Positions 18,582-30,048 are shown, counted from the stretch's first letter. The stretch: 64,000 nt of DNA from Marinomonas rhizomae (GCF_024397855.1 NZ_CP073343.1:2294001-2358000), one strand, 5' to 3'. A program made the numbers and translations. Notes: generated from the sequence alone by a model not told the origin.

Positions 18582-20036
18582 TTACAAAGGGATTGGATAA
18601 ATACTTTGCGCATAATCTGCCAAGTCCTGAAGCATAATTTGTTTTGCTGGTGGCAAGTCAGGGGTTTGAGCGATGTGATTTAACCGTTCAAAATACTGCT
18701 CCATGTTGATAGAGCCTCCTCCGTCTTTTTCAAGCAAACGAACCTGCCTATATTCTTCCCATTCGAATTGTTGCTGTTCCGTTAGTTGATCGGGGTAATT
18801 CCGTCCAATATAACGCATTAACATTTCAGGTAAACGACGATCATCAAACGACATGGCCAACTCTGATAACTGATCAGCCGGAGTTGAACGAATTTTTTCC
18901 ATTCTGACTTTATCTTCTCTTGAGAAAAAGCCTCCGGAATACAACATAACATCTGGGTCTTTATGTATTGGTCGATCTTCCTGCACAAAGACATCACTCA
19001 GCTTAGCCGCTAAACCAGCATGCCCTTTGATGATGGCAAGATTATGACGGCACATTGAACCATCCAACTGGAGTCGTTTGACGACATCAGCATCTTTCAA
19101 AAAAGTCGCAGGCGCAACCGCAGGAGACTTATTATAATGAATTACCTTTAAAGGCAATCTTTCTAGATCGCCAAGCTCATCTTGACGAGTAAAGACTCGA
19201 TGACGAATCTCTTCCACACTTAAATCAATCAGAGGCTGAGCATCTGCCATAAGGTCATATACAATCACGCCATTTTTATTGGCTGGATGCGGTGCAATGG
19301 GCACAACAAAAGCCGCGTAGTTTTTCGCCTGCCCAAACATGCCCGAGATATGCAGAAAAGGCTTTAATCGTGCGATATCAATAAACTGCTGTAGCTCATG
19401 TTTTTGGCGCATTTTAAAATAATAAGCGAACAATTTAGGCTGCTTATCGCGAATCAGCTTAGCAATTTCAATGGTTCCATATACATCAGATAGCGCATCA
19501 TGAGCTTGCTCGTGAGCAATGTCGTTTGCCTTTGTGAGCGCTTCCAGCTTCATTGAAACTTGGCCCTCTTCGTTCTTCGGCCAAACAATTCCTTCTGGAC
19601 GCATTGCGTATGTCATGCGCACTAGATCAATCATGTCCCAGCGAGAACAATTGTTCTGCCACTCTCTGGCATAAGGGTCAATAAAGTTACGATAAAAGCC
19701 ATAACGAACCACTTCGTCATCAAAACGAATGGTATTGTATCCAAGAGCGCAAGTACCAGGTTGCGAAAGCTCAGCTTCTACTGCTTGCATAAATTCAGCT
19801 TCACACAAGCCTTCTCTATTCGCATCTTGAGGGCTAATTCCTGTCAGCAAACACGCCTCTGGTTGAGGAAGCACATCTTCCGCTAGGCGGCAGTAAAACA
19901 TGATAGGCTCGCCAATGGGGTTAAAATCAAGATCGGTTCTAATCCCCGCAAACTGCATGGGACGATCTCGCGCTGGGTCCGTTCCGGTTGTCTCAAAATC
20001 AAACCAAAAAAATGAAGTGGGGCCCGATGAAGTCAC
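18582..20036 (-). CDS. sbcB: Exodeoxyribonuclease I
   Basis: A 3'-5' single-strand DNA exonuclease of the DEDDh class acting in mismatch repair and recombination. The chosen start is GTG at 20036 (484 residues), with AGGA 9 bases upstream. The longer ATG frame from 20177 would add about 47 residues unlike any ExoI and would overlap ychJ. Motifs: FWFDFETTG (ExoI), LGYNTIRFDDEV (ExoII), and AHDALSDVYGTI (ExoIII with catalytic His). The SH3-like and C-terminal domains follow, close to the 475 residues of E. coli. It is divergent from ychJ. Confidence 0.93.
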   Translation of the reverse strand: MTSSGPTSFFWFDFETTGTDPARDRPMQFAGIRTDLDFNPIGEPIMFYCRLAEDVLPQPEACLLTGISPQDANREGLCEAEFMQAVEAELSQPGTCALGYNTIRFDDEVVRYGFYRNFIDPYAREWQNNCSRWDMIDLVRMTYAMRPEGIVWPKNEEGQVSMKLEALTKANDIAHEQAHDALSDVYGTIEIAKLIRDKQPKLFAYYFKMRQKHELQQFIDIARLKPFLHISGMFGQAKNYAAFVVPIAPHPANKNGVIVYDLMADAQPLIDLSVEEIRHRVFTRQDELGDLERLPLKVIHYNKSPAVAPATFLKDADVVKRLQLDGSMCRHNLAIIKGHAGLAAKLSDVFVQEDRPIHKDPDVMLYSGGFFSREDKVRMEKIRSTPADQLSELAMSFDDRRLPEMLMRYIGRNYPDQLTEQQQFEWEEYRQVRLLEKDGGGSINMEQYFERLNHIAQTPDLPPAKQIMLQDLADYAQSIYPIPL

Positions 20037-20115
20037 AAATAATTCCTGTAAGCCGTTAAATAAAAAGGTATTATACGCACCTTGGCGTGTATTTGGCGAT
20101 GAGAGGAGTATATCT

Positions 20116-20625
20116 ATGTCAGTCCCAGTAATTTGTCCATGCGGAACCGGAAGCCCATATGAGATGTGTTGTGGCATGTATCACAACAATCCTGGCACCG
20201 CCCCTACTGCAGAAACACTAATGCGTTCACGTTATACCGCTTTTGCTATCGGTGACTTTGAGTACATTGCTGCCACGCAAAAATTAAAAGACGAGCCAGA
20301 TCAAAACACCGCTGATATCCAAGACAGTAATGAACATACCAAATGGATAAAGCTCGAAATCAACGCCACAGAAGATGGCTTAGAGAAAGACAAAACAGGC
20401 GTTGTTGCCTTCTCTGCACACTTCAAAGAAGGCAAACACATTGGCCGTTTGAGCGAACGCTCTATATTTAAGAAAGTGAAAGGCCAATGGTTTTATATCT
20501 CTGGCGAGCACGATGTTGAGAAAAACACCCCATTGGTTAACTCTGACGCAATGAAAATAGGCAGAAATGACCCATGTTTATGTGGGTCTGGTAAAAAATT
20601 CAAGAAATGCTGCGCTGTAGCTTAA
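20116..20625 (+). CDS. ychJ: YchJ family SEC-C motif protein
   Basis: A 169-residue protein with two SEC-C zinc motifs, one at each end: CPCGTGSPYEMCCG (about residues 8-21) and NDPCLCGSGKKFKKCC at the C-terminus. An NTF2-like YchJ middle domain (TAETLMRSRYTAFAIGDFEYI) lies between. The start at 20116 is backed by GAGAGGAG. The frame extends further upstream but only over the sbcB start region. The function is unknown; SEC-C motifs bind zinc and can contact SecB. Its stop is 1 base from the stop of the convergent HD-GYP gene. Confidence 0.9.
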   Translation: MSVPVICPCGTGSPYEMCCGMYHNNPGTAPTAETLMRSRYTAFAIGDFEYIAATQKLKDEPDQNTADIQDSNEHTKWIKLEINATEDGLEKDKTGVVAFSAHFKEGKHIGRLSERSIFKKVKGQWFYISGEHDVEKNTPLVNSDAMKIGRNDPCLCGSGKKFKKCCAVA

Positions 20626-20626
20626 T

Positions 20627-21682
20627 CTAGTCGACAGCGTCCCATTTTTCTTTTATCTCTCTCAGCTCATCTTCAATCGATAAGAAAGTACGCACTAGCT
20701 CTGGATCAAAGTGCGTACCAGCCACTTGTTGGATATGCGCAAACGACTCTTCTATCGTCCAACTTTTTTTGTAAGGACGTTTCATAGTTAATGCATCAAA
20801 TACATCGGCCAAGGCAACAATTCGAGCGGATTGAGGTATCTCTTCACCCTTTAATTTTGATGGGTATCCTTCGCCATCCCACTTTTCGTGGTGACCTAGT
20901 GCGACTTCGGCGGCCAACTTAAATAATGGGGCCTCCCCTCTTATTAATATCTCATACCCAATAACCGTATGTTGACGCATTATCACCCATTCATCATCCG
21001 TTAACTTATTTGGTGATTTCAAAATACTGTGAGGGATACCAACCTTACCTGTATCATGCATAGGGGCCGCAAGCTTTAGTAACTCAACCTGTGATTCTTC
21101 CCAGCCTACCGCCCTAGCCAATGCCGCACAGTAATCTGCCATTCGCCACATATGCACACCAGTATCGGTGTCATTAAGCTCACTTACCGCACCAAGCATA
21201 CCAATGGCAGATTCCAGCGCCTCATCAAGCTCTCTGGTTCTATCATCGATAATTTGCTTGTTTCTTAGGTTCTCGGCCGCCAATTTTAAATGAGTAGACA
21301 CTCGAGCAAGCGTTGTCAGTGGTGTTATTGGTTTAGTAATGAAGTCCACACACCCAACATCAAACCCCTTCTGCTCTTGCTGAGGATCGGTCATCGCCGT
21401 TAAAAAGATGACCGGAATATCTTGTGTTCTTGGATTCGATTTCAATCGTTCACACACTTCAAAACCATTCATGTCAGGCATCATAATGTCTAGTAATATG
21501 ATATCTGGTAAGGATCGGTCCACAATATCTAGCGCCAACATTCCGCATTTAGCCACTTGAACTTGGTAATGCTCAGATAATATATTTTTTAGTAAATCAA
21601 TATTTCTAGGCACATCATCAACAATAAGCACACGCTTGTTTTTTGAGACTGTTTGGCTTTTTACTTTATGCTCATTGATCAA
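20627..21682 (-). CDS. Response regulator with HD-GYP phosphodiesterase
   Basis: A 351-residue two-domain regulator. The receiver domain (residues 16-130) has the acidic pair D22-D23, phospho-acceptor D65 in LLDIMMPD and K117. A coiled linker leads to an HD-GYP domain with H209-D210 and G272-Y273-P274, both intact, so it is a likely cyclic-di-GMP phosphodiesterase of the RpfG type. Its start overlaps the histidine kinase stop by 11 bp, so both are translated together and are presumably a cognate pair. Output would lower c-di-GMP and affect motility or biofilm. Confidence 0.93.
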   Translation of the reverse strand: MINEHKVKSQTVSKNKRVLIVDDVPRNIDLLKNILSEHYQVQVAKCGMLALDIVDRSLPDIILLDIMMPDMNGFEVCERLKSNPRTQDIPVIFLTAMTDPQQEQKGFDVGCVDFITKPITPLTTLARVSTHLKLAAENLRNKQIIDDRTRELDEALESAIGMLGAVSELNDTDTGVHMWRMADYCAALARAVGWEESQVELLKLAAPMHDTGKVGIPHSILKSPNKLTDDEWVIMRQHTVIGYEILIRGEAPLFKLAAEVALGHHEKWDGEGYPSKLKGEEIPQSARIVALADVFDALTMKRPYKKSWTIEESFAHIQQVAGTHFDPELVRTFLSIEDELREIKEKWDAVD

Positions 21683-24092
21683 TTGCTTTTCCCTCTAAAC
21701 TCACTGATACAAGGCTACGTTTAAAAGCCTTAACTTTCTTTATTGCGTCTTGGAAGTCATAAGAAGAAATATCCTCTAATGCAGACTGCAGAAAATGCAC
21801 ACTATCCTTATCAAACACATCCAAAATTATTTTTCGGATTAATGTTTCAGAATCAGAATCGCCATTTTCCAATAAGGACTCTAGCTCCTCAATGACAGAC
21901 CAAAGCGGCGTCAAATCATTGCCATTTTGGCAAGATGGCTCTTTAGATAATGCATTAAAGCGATACTTCACGATCCAGAATTCAAGTTTCTCAATCAAAA
22001 GATATGGATCTAATGGCTTAAACAAAACATCATCGATACCTATCTGACTTAAACTCTCTAACTTTAAACTTAATGTATCCGCAGTTAAAAAAAGAATAGG
22101 TGGTTTTTTGCCACATAAGGAGCTATAAATTTTTTCGCTCGCTTCATAGCCATCCATTATAGGCATTCTAATATCCATTAGAATTAAATCATAAGTCCCT
22201 GCCAGAGATTTTTCATACGCCTCTTTTCCATTTTCAACCCAATCTACAGACGCCCCTAGCTTTTCAATAATCGCTTTCACTATATTGGCGTTGATTTTAT
22301 TATCTTCAGCTAACAAAATCGTTTTACTTTTGAAAAAATTCTTATTATCTGAAGCAACGTCAAAAGACTTTCTATTCTTTGCCCCTTCTTCACCTGAGCT
22401 TAAAGCGACTATTTTTTTATGTATATTCGACGGTGTAACAAGCCCTGTCATTAAAAAATTGGACACACCTAAATCACGACCCTCTAAGAATAGAATACGA
22501 TTTTCAAAACCTTTTAGTTGCTCAGAAACCGTGCCAGTATCGGCCAACCAATGACCTCCAGCAATGATTGACAGTTGCGATTCACCTAGCTCAGATAGTT
22601 TTAATGAATTGATATGATTAACATTTAGGTCTGAAAGCAATGAGGCTATTTCAGCATCATCTTCAAGAATAGTCACATGTTCTGAATGCAATAAATCCGT
22701 TTCCGAATCTGGATGGTAAGGAAGCTTAATCGTAAAAATACACCCCTCATTTATCACACTTTTGAAAGAAATATGACCACCAAGCAAGCCAACAAGTTTT
22801 TGGGTAATACTTAATCCCAAGCCTGTACCACCATACAATCTTGTTGTACTACTGTCCGCTTGTTTGAATACATCAAATACATCAACACCGTCAGGTATGC
22901 CACTCCCTGTATCCTGAACCTCAATGACAATCTCTTGCGTTTTTGACAGATATACTTTTACTCTGACTGAACCCAGATCCGTAAACTTAATGGCATTACC
23001 AACCACATTCACTAAGATTTGCTGAAGCCTTGTTTTATCACCAATCAATTTATCATTGAGGCTAAAATCACGACAAATCATAAAATCTAACTTTTTAGAT
23101 TGAGCAAGATTTTCCCCAGTCTGGTAAACATACTCAAGTACATCATCTAAACTGAACGATCTATTTTCTAAGTCTACTTTGCCTGATTCAATTTTTGAAT
23201 AATCTAAAACGCTATTAATAATTAACAACAAACCATCAGCCGACTGCTGAATTTTAACAACTTTCTCTCGATGTTCATCAGCTAAATCAGCATCTAATAA
23301 TAAATAACTGAAACCAACAATAGCATTCATTGGTGTACGAATCTCATGGCTCATCGTTGCTAAAAATTCCGATTTTACTTTTAGAGCTTCTTCCGCTGAA
23401 AAAACGGCGTTCTCTAGCTCTTTAGTTAATTTTTGAGATTTTTCAAAAGATTTTTTAGCAATTTTCAACTGATTAAAAAGCATTACTATGATAAAAAACA
23501 TAGTGATGGTTAATAAAGCAATTAACGAACCTAAATAAAGGAAAAGTGCTAGACTGTCACCTCTCTGCTCTACCTTATTCTTTGACCTAGATGTCAATGT
23601 ACTTAATACAACACCTTCTGTTTCTTTTAATAAGAAATTGCTTCTATCCAACAAATTCTCAATATTTATTAATAATTTCTCAACAAAAAGGAGGCGGTCA
23701 ATCTCCGTCACTTCACTCTTAAGAGTCTTCATCAATTGATCAGAATTATCCAGTCGATCAAACAAAACTCTTAGCTGACCTTTTTCTAAAATATTTACGC
23801 GACTATAGAGAATGTCGAAGCGCATTCTCGCTTCATTAAGGCGATCATCACTAAAATCATCTTCGAGTAACTTCAGTGAATTTCTGAGTTTTAGCGTTTC
23901 TCTATCTAATTGGTAAGCAGCCCAGAGTGCATCTTCTTCTACAGCAGACAGCATGATTTTTTGACGGTCGACTAATTCGGTAAAAATCAATATAGCGGCC
24001 CCCATAAAAATGAACGCAGCAACCGCCAACAAAAGAAAGGGTGATGATTTCTTTTGTTGGCGGTTCACAATAGAAGATTTAGGCAAGCGCAT
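21672..24092 (-). CDS. Hybrid sensor histidine kinase
   Basis: An 806-residue inner-membrane kinase. Membrane segments at residues 19-41 and 181-207 flank a helical periplasmic sensor of about 140 residues. HisKA follows with phospho-His H249 in [11 protein letters not shown], then an HATPase with VGNAIKF, DTGSGIP and [10 protein letters not shown] degenerate receiver-like stretch (about 470-580) lacks the usual Asp. A good receiver domain follows ([17 protein letters not shown]). The last 100 residues are helical like an Hpt domain, but no clear phospho-His was seen. It sits in an operon between a periplasmic protein gene and an HD-GYP regulator. Confidence 0.92.
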   Translation of the reverse strand: MRLPKSSIVNRQQKKSSPFLLLAVAAFIFMGAAILIFTELVDRQKIMLSAVEEDALWAAYQLDRETLKLRNSLKLLEDDFSDDRLNEARMRFDILYSRVNILEKGQLRVLFDRLDNSDQLMKTLKSEVTEIDRLLFVEKLLINIENLLDRSNFLLKETEGVVLSTLTSRSKNKVEQRGDSLALFLYLGSLIALLTITMFFIIVMLFNQLKIAKKSFEKSQKLTKELENAVFSAEEALKVKSEFLATMSHEIRTPMNAIVGFSYLLLDADLADEHREKVVKIQQSADGLLLIINSVLDYSKIESGKVDLENRSFSLDDVLEYVYQTGENLAQSKKLDFMICRDFSLNDKLIGDKTRLQQILVNVVGNAIKFTDLGSVRVKVYLSKTQEIVIEVQDTGSGIPDGVDVFDVFKQADSSTTRLYGGTGLGLSITQKLVGLLGGHISFKSVINEGCIFTIKLPYHPDSETDLLHSEHVTILEDDAEIASLLSDLNVNHINSLKLSELGESQLSIIAGGHWLADTGTVSEQLKGFENRILFLEGRDLGVSNFLMTGLVTPSNIHKKIVALSSGEEGAKNRKSFDVASDNKNFFKSKTILLAEDNKINANIVKAIIEKLGASVDWVENGKEAYEKSLAGTYDLILMDIRMPIMDGYEASEKIYSSLCGKKPPILFLTADTLSLKLESLSQIGIDDVLFKPLDPYLLIEKLEFWIVKYRFNALSKEPSCQNGNDLTPLWSVIEELESLLENGDSDSETLIRKIILDVFDKDSVHFLQSALEDISSYDFQDAIKKVKAFKRSLVSVSLEGKAIDQ

Positions 24093-24100
24093 AATAAAAC

Positions 24101-24610
24101 TTACTCAACGTTTATCGACTTTATTTGCCATACAGACCGATTGTGAATCACTTCGTTATTTAAGTTAGGCTCATCACTGAATGGATAAAGCAGAAAGATG
24201 GGGCCTTTATCCCTTACACTCATCACCTTACCATTCATTTCCATCGCGAGAATCACATCGTACTCTTCACCATCTTTCCTTGGCACTTCAGCACTGTAAT
24301 CATTTAATGCGGTTACTGATAGCTCATCTGTCTTTGCGCCCACCGCGGCCATTACAGAACGCAATAAAGGCCCACGATACAAATCAACCCCCTCGCTCCA
24401 AGGTGTCATAGTACGCTGATTCATCACTTCTAGGTTCATCAGCATATCGCGGTCAAATTCTGCTTTATTCCCATCAGCATTAGTGTTGGTGATATTTCCT
24501 GTAATCGTAAGAATTACCGTTCCCGTTGGTTTAGATAAATCATGCGCTTGCAAGTTAGTAAATCCAAACACTCCAAATAACACCATTCCAATGACGAAAT
24601 ACGACTTCAT
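24101..24610 (-). CDS. Periplasmic protein with molybdopterin-oxidoreductase-like fold
   Basis: A 169-residue protein with signal peptide (residues 1-22, cleavage near LQA-HD). The pattern [60 protein letters not shown] and SVWQIKSI resembles the sulfite-oxidase or YedY-type molybdopterin-binding fold. No cofactor-binding Cys is visible, so it is likely a non-catalytic or ligand-binding relative. It is the first gene of the kinase/HD-GYP operon (8 bp before the kinase), with a GAGG ribosome site, which suggests it supplies the periplasmic signal to the kinase; that role is inferred. Confidence 0.75.
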   Translation of the reverse strand: MKSYFVIGMVLFGVFGFTNLQAHDLSKPTGTVILTITGNITNTNADGNKAEFDRDMLMNLEVMNQRTMTPWSEGVDLYRGPLLRSVMAAVGAKTDELSVTALNDYSAEVPRKDGEEYDVILAMEMNGKVMSVRDKGPIFLLYPFSDEPNLNNEVIHNRSVWQIKSINVE

Positions 24611-24734
24611 TCCAAAAACCTCAAGATGGATTAATATCAGTGCAGTATAGTGAAAGGATTAGCGATATTCGCTGGTCATTTACGAAACGACACGCTTTCT
24701 ACACCTAGAAAAACAAAGGCAGCACAATAGATAC

Positions 24735-24763
24735 AAAAAAAGCTGCAAATGCAGCTTTTTTTA
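24735..24763 (-). terminator. Terminator after the aldo/keto reductase
   Basis: The perfect stem AGCTGCA/TGCAGCT (24741-24747, 24750-24756) is flanked by A-runs and T-runs, giving a strong terminator on either strand. It lies about 27 bases beyond the aldo/keto reductase stop. Confidence 0.85.
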
Positions 24764-24790
24764 TAGTAAAAACTTATTACTAACAATCAA

Positions 24791-25690
24791 TTAAGGTACG
24801 GGGTGACCTTGAGAAGCAGTCCAAACACTAAACCAATCATCATCGCTCAACGAAACCGGTATAGCGTTTACAGCTGCCGCTAAACGGTCAATCTTTCCAG
24901 ACCCCATTACAGGACAAATCCCAGCCGGATGACGCAATAACCACGCAATCACGACTTGATCAACCGAACAATTGTTGTCTTGCGCTAACTTACTTAACAC
25001 AGCTTGTACGCGCTTAGCTTTCTCACTGGTTCCAGAAAACAACTCGCCACCAGCAAAAGGCGACCATGCCATGGGCGTTACCGCATGCTGTTGCACATGA
25101 TCCAGTGTGCCATCTTCAAAGTGCTGCAACGCAAGTGGTGACAATTCCACCTGATTGATAATCAAAGGCGCATCAAGGCGAGACTGCAACAAATCAAATT
25201 GACGAGTAGTAAAATTGGATACGCCAAAGTGTTTAACTTTACCGAGCGTAAATAACAAATCAAACGCCTGTGCGACCTCATCCGCATCCATCAAAGGGCT
25301 TGGACGGTGTAATAACAAAGTATCGATATATTCACACTGCAAATTTGCCAAAGATTGATCGACACTCGCCAATATGTGTTCAGCGCGATAATCATATCGA
25401 TGCACCTGAATATCAGGACGATTATCCGAAGGCAGCAAGATTCCGCACTTAGTGATGATTTCCATCTTATCTCGCAAAGCGGGTTTAAGCTTTAGTGCCT
25501 CGCCAAACAAAGCTTCACACTGATAACCACCATAAATATCCGCATGATCAAACGTCGTTACACCAAGATCTAAACACGCTTCTATAAAGCCTAGTGTTTC
25601 TGAAGAATTCATATTCCATTCTTCTAGCCGCCAAAAGCCTTGAGCGATACGTGATCCTTCAAAACCAAGGGGATGATACTGATGTCTCAT
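24791..25690 (-). CDS. Aldo/keto reductase (YdhF-like)
   Basis: A 299-residue NADPH-dependent oxidoreductase with a TIM-barrel fold. Catalytic residues follow the family order: Asp and Tyr in TTFDHADIYGGYQCE, Lys in IITKCGI, and His in LLLHRPSP. The cofactor-binding end is MGSGKIDRL. Overall sequence is nearest E. coli YdhF, whose physiological substrate is unknown. GAGGAAA precedes the ATG at 25690. It is monocistronic with its own terminator and is divergent from aroA. Confidence 0.9.
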   Translation of the reverse strand: MRHQYHPLGFEGSRIAQGFWRLEEWNMNSSETLGFIEACLDLGVTTFDHADIYGGYQCEALFGEALKLKPALRDKMEIITKCGILLPSDNRPDIQVHRYDYRAEHILASVDQSLANLQCEYIDTLLLHRPSPLMDADEVAQAFDLLFTLGKVKHFGVSNFTTRQFDLLQSRLDAPLIINQVELSPLALQHFEDGTLDHVQQHAVTPMAWSPFAGGELFSGTSEKAKRVQAVLSKLAQDNNCSVDQVVIAWLLRHPAGICPVMGSGKIDRLAAAVNAIPVSLSDDDWFSVWTASQGHPVP

Positions 25691-25967
25691 GGGGATTTCC
25701 TCTGCGTCATTATTTTATTGCCAATCATTCTAATGGAGACCTTTTAATAAAAAAACAGCAAACTCAGTGAACACGCATAACTGACAGGAAACATCATCGA
25801 AGGTATACTATTACGCATTCAAGACTGACCTCTAAGCAAGAGCGACGCGACCACCTACAACGGACAAATTGCGGACAATATGGAACACTTATAATTTACA
25901 CGCAGCGACACATCAGTAAGCACAAAAGCGAAACAATAAACACAACACCACTGTGATGGACTTAATA

Positions 25968-27245
25968 ATGAATTCAATGACGCTAGGCCCTCTTTCCAAA
26001 GCCAATGGAGAGATCCAAATTCCGGGTTCCAAAAGCCTTTCAAACCGCATTTTATTGTTAGCAACGCTAGCAAAAGGCACCACAAAAATCACCAATCTAC
26101 TAGACAGCGACGACATTCGCCGCATGCTAGAAAGCCTAACTAAATTAGGCGTCAACTATTCTCTAGAAGATAACGGCACAACCTGTATACTGGAAGGCCT
26201 TGCTGGCCCGATTCAAGCAGATTTCGGTGACTTATTCCTTGGTAACGCAGGTACTGCAATGCGCCCTTTGGCTGCAGCACTTTGCCTAGGAAAAGGTGAG
26301 TTTCATCTGCATGGTGAGCCACGCATGCACGAACGCCCAATTGGCGATCTTGTCGATGCATTGCAAGCATTGGGTGTCGACATCGCTTACGAAGGCGAAA
26401 AAAATTACCCTCCACTGCGCATTAAAGCCAACGGACTATCTGGCGGCGAAGTGTCTATTAAAGGCAACATCTCAAGCCAATTCCTAACAGCTATTCTAAT
26501 GAGCGCGCCATTAGCAGAAGGCGATCTCACCATCAAAGTCGATGGCGAGCTGGTTTCCAAGCCATACATCGATATCACTTTGCACACTATGAAGCAGTTT
26601 GGTGTCGAAGTAGAAAACCAGAATTACCAAGCATTTGTGGTAAAAGGTCAGCAAACTTACCAAAGCCCAGGTGAAATCATGGTCGAAGGTGATGCCTCTT
26701 CTGCGTCTTACTTCTTGGCAGCGGCCGCTATTGCAGGTGGAAAAATTAAAGTCCACGGTGTAGGCACAGACAGCGTACAAGGCGACGTAAAATTCGCCGA
26801 TGTATTAGCGAAAATGGGGGCGAACATCACTTACGGCCCGACTTGGATAGAAGCCGAACACAACGAACTTAACGGCATTGATATGGACATGAACCACATC
26901 CCAGATGCGGCAATGACCATAGCAACAACAGCCCTATTTGCCAAAGGCCCAACGACCATTCGCAACATTTACAATTGGCGTGTAAAAGAAACAGACCGTT
27001 TGTATGCAATGGCGACCGAGCTTAAAAAACTCGGAGCAGACGTGATTGAAGGCGAAGACTTCATCACAGTCACGCCAGTAGAGAAACTACAGCATGCCGC
27101 TATTGACACGTATAACGATCACCGCATTGCTATGTGTTTCTCGTTGGTTGCCTTTTCAGATACGCCAGTGACTATCAACGATCCGGGCTGCACATCAAAA
27201 ACCTTCCCAACCTATTTTGAACTGTTCAACACCGTGGCGAGCTAA
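25968..27245 (+). CDS. aroA: 3-phosphoshikimate 1-carboxyvinyltransferase (EPSP synthase)
   Basis: A 425-residue EPSP synthase, the sixth shikimate-pathway enzyme, transferring enolpyruvate from PEP to shikimate-3-phosphate. The start at 25968 aligns with the enterobacterial enzyme (MNSMTLGPL against MESLTLQPI); in-frame starts at 25953 and 25956 only add four or five residues. Motifs: [19 protein letters not shown] (PEP loop), the RVKETDRL region and YNDHRIAM near the end. This is class I type by its [10 protein letters not shown] loop. It stands alone, with a terminator 55 bases after the stop. Confidence 0.96.
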   Translation: MNSMTLGPLSKANGEIQIPGSKSLSNRILLLATLAKGTTKITNLLDSDDIRRMLESLTKLGVNYSLEDNGTTCILEGLAGPIQADFGDLFLGNAGTAMRPLAAALCLGKGEFHLHGEPRMHERPIGDLVDALQALGVDIAYEGEKNYPPLRIKANGLSGGEVSIKGNISSQFLTAILMSAPLAEGDLTIKVDGELVSKPYIDITLHTMKQFGVEVENQNYQAFVVKGQQTYQSPGEIMVEGDASSASYFLAAAAIAGGKIKVHGVGTDSVQGDVKFADVLAKMGANITYGPTWIEAEHNELNGIDMDMNHIPDAAMTIATTALFAKGPTTIRNIYNWRVKETDRLYAMATELKKLGADVIEGEDFITVTPVEKLQHAAIDTYNDHRIAMCFSLVAFSDTPVTINDPGCTSKTFPTYFELFNTVAS

Positions 27246-27300
27246 GTTTTTAAAAGGCACAAACCTTATTAAAATCCACTTGTTTGAACAAAAATAGTAA

Positions 27301-27335
27301 AAGCCAAATCCCTATCAAGGATTTGGCTTTTTTTT
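27301..27335 (+). terminator. Terminator after aroA
   Basis: An 11-bp stem AAGCCAAATCC/GGATTTGGCTT (27301-27311, 27319-27329) is followed by eight T residues. Confidence 0.92.
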
Positions 27336-27339
27336 GGTC

Positions 27340-27371
27340 AAAAAAAAGCCCCAGCATTTCACTGCTGGGGC
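27340..27371 (-). terminator. Terminator after the Spy-like gene
   Basis: On the minus strand, the 9-bp stem GCCCCAGCA/TGCTGGGGC with a 6-base loop is followed by a T-run. It faces the aroA terminator, so two independent terminators separate these convergent genes. Confidence 0.9.
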
Positions 27372-27409
27372 AAGGCTCTCAATACAAAGGGAAACGTATC
27401 AATGAAATC

Positions 27410-27892
27410 TTAAGACTGTGGTTGTGCTGGTGTTTCAAGTTTTTCGATCTGTTGTGGGGTTAACAGTGCATACAAACCTGCACGGTTTTTTGCATAAGCA
27501 ATGGTTAAATCTTCTGTAAGCTCACCGCTTTCCTCAGCGAGGTCATCAACTTTATCCATGTAGCTTTTTGAACTTGGGGACAAGCTGCTTAACTCAACTT
27601 GAGTACTATGTAGCTGCTCTTGAATTTTACGGATCGCCTTACCGTCTTTTTCAAAAAGGTCAGACACTTTTGCTTGCGTTTTCTCATCTAAACCAAGCTG
27701 CTGAGCCATGCGGCTAGCAAGTTGCTCATGACTTGGAACGGCATTAATTGGAGCTTCCTGAGCGGCTTGGCCTTTAGCAACATCACCTTCGGGTGATTTT
27801 GTTTCAGCATAAGCACTAACGGCTACACCGGTTATAATCGCGGCACTCAAACCGATAACACCCATCATTCCTGCTTTTTTACGATTAAACAT
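27410..27892 (-). CDS. Spy/CpxP-like periplasmic protein
   Basis: A 160-residue exported protein with a signal peptide (hydrophobic residues 9-26, cleavage near AYA-ET). The mature part is almost all helix and rich in Gln, Lys and Glu. It ends with LLTPQQIEKL, the LTxxQ motif of the Spy/CpxP family, with a related LASRMAQQLGLDEKT earlier. Family members are envelope-stress chaperones or sensors of the Cpx system. The ribosome site AAGGAG is strong. It is isolated from any cpxRA genes in the window. Confidence 0.75.
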   Translation of the reverse strand: MFNRKKAGMMGVIGLSAAIITGVAVSAYAETKSPEGDVAKGQAAQEAPINAVPSHEQLASRMAQQLGLDEKTQAKVSDLFEKDGKAIRKIQEQLHSTQVELSSLSPSSKSYMDKVDDLAEESGELTEDLTIAYAKNRAGLYALLTPQQIEKLETPAQPQS

Positions 27893-28102
27893 AGTTGGCT
27901 CCTTAAGCTCTATTTCCTGTTTGGATGAAATCTATTATGTCTATTTCTATGTCAAACAGTGTCAAAGAGAGTGAATCGAGATGCACAACTTGTCATGAGA
28001 GCGTAAGGGAAAGTGCGCATTCACGAATTTTGCCTATTAACCGAGTAAGCCCGAACATATTCTTAGAAGTAGTGATGAATCGCTTGACGCTTCATCCACT
28101 TT

Positions 28103-29275
28103 TTAGCCATTTGAAAGCGCAGGGTCCCAGTCTTTCCAAACCACTTCGCGCCCCTGCTGACGAATCATCGCCATAATTTCCGTAACTGGGCGATCATCAC
28201 TGATCTCAAATTGTTCCAGAGCCTCTTGAGAATCGTCCGCATAACCGCCAGGTTGCGTTTTAGATTCCGCACTCATAGTAGTAAAGCCCATACGCACAGC
28301 ATGATGGCGAAATTCAGGGGATTCGCGGGTAGACAGGCTCATCTCTAAGTCCCGATCAAACAAGCGCCACGCTGCAATAAGTTGAACCAACTGACGATCC
28401 GAGATGACAGATTTAGGAACAATACCGCCTTCACAAGGGCGAATACGCGGAAATGCCACGCTAAATCGGCTGCGCCAGTAACGCTTTTGCAAATGCCGAA
28501 GATGATGCGCCATCATCACGGAGTCCGTGCGCCAATCCTCCAAGCCAAGTAACACACCCAAGCCAATTTTATGAATACCCGCTTGCCCAATTCGATCTGG
28601 CGCGTCGAGACGATAATTAAAGTTGGATTTATTGCCACGTAAATGATGTTCAAGATAGGTTTTACGTCGATAAGTTTCTTGATAAACCAGCACGCCATCT
28701 AAGCCAATATCCTGCAGTCGCTTATATTCGCTAGCATCCAATGGCTGCACTTCCATCGAGAGCTGACTAAAATGCGGTTTGATAAGCGGAATCATGCGCT
28801 CAAAGTAAGGCATAGAGACTTTATTGGTTTCTCCTGTCACCAGGAGAATATGATCAAAGCCTTTATCTTTAATCGCCGCGACTTCTTTTTCTAGCTGAGC
28901 TTCATTTAAAGTGAGACGCTTAATCGCATTGCTCATAGAAAAACCACAATAGGTACATTCATTCGCGCACGTATTAGACAAATACAAAGGTGCAAACAAA
29001 CTCACCGTATTGCCAAAGCGCTGCAAAGTAAGCTGTTCGCTTTTCGCCACCATTTCCAGCAAATACGGCTCTGCGGCAGGGGAAATCAAGGCTGAAAAAT
29101 CTTCCACATCCAATTTGCTTTTGCTCAAGGCCCGCAACACATCTGGCTCTGTTTTTTCTTGATGCGACCGTGTTACTTCCTGCCAATCGGCATTTTCAAC
29201 AAACTCGCTGAATTGACCTTTCGTAGCAGGGCTTTGTTCAAGCATGCGAATTTTTTGACTGACTTCTTCCATCAT
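28103..29275 (-). CDS. thiH: 2-iminoacetate synthase
   Basis: A 390-residue radical-SAM enzyme that cleaves tyrosine to dehydroglycine for thiazole formation. The iron-sulfur motif is in [13 protein letters not shown] (CX3CX2C), with the family-typical LLVTGE and SMEVQPL downstream. The ATG at 29275 overlaps the thiG stop by 4 bases, so it is the last gene of thiCDESGH. Use of ThiH rather than ThiO indicates the tyrosine route. The stop lies in a region without an obvious hairpin. Confidence 0.95.
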   Translation of the reverse strand: MMEEVSQKIRMLEQSPATKGQFSEFVENADWQEVTRSHQEKTEPDVLRALSKSKLDVEDFSALISPAAEPYLLEMVAKSEQLTLQRFGNTVSLFAPLYLSNTCANECTYCGFSMSNAIKRLTLNEAQLEKEVAAIKDKGFDHILLVTGETNKVSMPYFERMIPLIKPHFSQLSMEVQPLDASEYKRLQDIGLDGVLVYQETYRRKTYLEHHLRGNKSNFNYRLDAPDRIGQAGIHKIGLGVLLGLEDWRTDSVMMAHHLRHLQKRYWRSRFSVAFPRIRPCEGGIVPKSVISDRQLVQLIAAWRLFDRDLEMSLSTRESPEFRHHAVRMGFTTMSAESKTQPGGYADDSQEALEQFEISDDRPVTEIMAMIRQQGREVVWKDWDPALSNG

Positions 29276-30048
29276 GACAGAGCCCCAATGAAGTCCGTCA
29301 AAGGACTGGTGGCATTCGCCTGAACTCGCTTTTCACCCAAGCCCGATTCATAAGCCATTCGCCCTGCTTCCACAGCAAGCCTGAAGGCCTTGCCCATTTG
29401 AGCCGGTTGCTTAGCGACGGCCATGGCCGTATTTACCAACACCGCATCGGCACCAATTTCCATCGCTAAAGCAGCATCAGATGGCGCACCAATCCCTGCA
29501 TCCACAATCACTGGCACCCTACTTTGCTCAATGATAATCTCCAGAAAAGGACGACTCGCCAAGCCCATATTGGAACCAATAGGCGACCCCAGCGGCATGA
29601 CACATTGACAGCCTACTTCTTCTAATCGCTTACAAAGCACAGGGTCGGCATGAACATAAGGCATCACCACAAAGCCTTTTTTGATCAACTCCTCCGCCGC
29701 CAATAAGGTTTCCATACCATCTGGCATTAAATAACGCGGATCCGGATGAATTTCTAACTTCACCCAGTTGGTTTCTAATGCCTCACGAGCAAGTTCAGCG
29801 GCAAATACCGCTTCTTTCGCGGTGCGTGCACCAGACGTATTAGGTAGTAGTTTTATCCCCTGTTGCAACAAAGGTTGAAGAATGTTGTCCGTCTGATTTT
29901 TTAAATCCATACGACGCAGCGATAACGTGACCAATTCGCTCTCACTGGCGCTTAAAGAATCCATCATGGTATCGGAACTGGCGTACTTCCCAGTTCCGGT
30001 AAAAAGTCGAGAATGAAATTCGTGTCCAGCAATAAATAAAGACGACAT
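29272..30048 (-). CDS. thiG: Thiazole synthase
   Basis: A 258-residue TIM-barrel enzyme that assembles the thiazole phosphate from DXP, dehydroglycine and thiocarboxylated ThiS. The start at 30048 ([11 protein letters not shown]) has AGGAGG within the end of thiS. The longer frame from 30096 overlaps thiS and is rejected. Schiff-base Lys is in [16 protein letters not shown]; the phosphate-binding [12 protein letters not shown] and [20 protein letters not shown] segments are intact. thiS stops 1 base before this ATG and thiH overlaps its stop by 4 bases. Confidence 0.95.
   Translation of the reverse strand: MSSLFIAGHEFHSRLFTGTGKYASSDTMMDSLSASESELVTLSLRRMDLKNQTDNILQPLLQQGIKLLPNTSGARTAKEAVFAAELAREALETNWVKLEIHPDPRYLMPDGMETLLAAEELIKKGFVVMPYVHADPVLCKRLEEVGCQCVMPLGSPIGSNMGLASRPFLEIIIEQSRVPVIVDAGIGAPSDAALAMEIGADAVLVNTAMAVAKQPAQMGKAFRLAVEAGRMAYESGLGEKRVQANATSPLTDFIGALS

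Noticed and set aside
20037..20177. Upstream extension of sbcB overlapping ychJ
   Set aside because: The added residues are unlike ExoI and the GTG at 20036 has a ribosome site.
27925..28176. 83-codon plus-strand frame near the thiH end
   Set aside because: Runs antisense over the thiH 3' end with no domain and no ribosome site.
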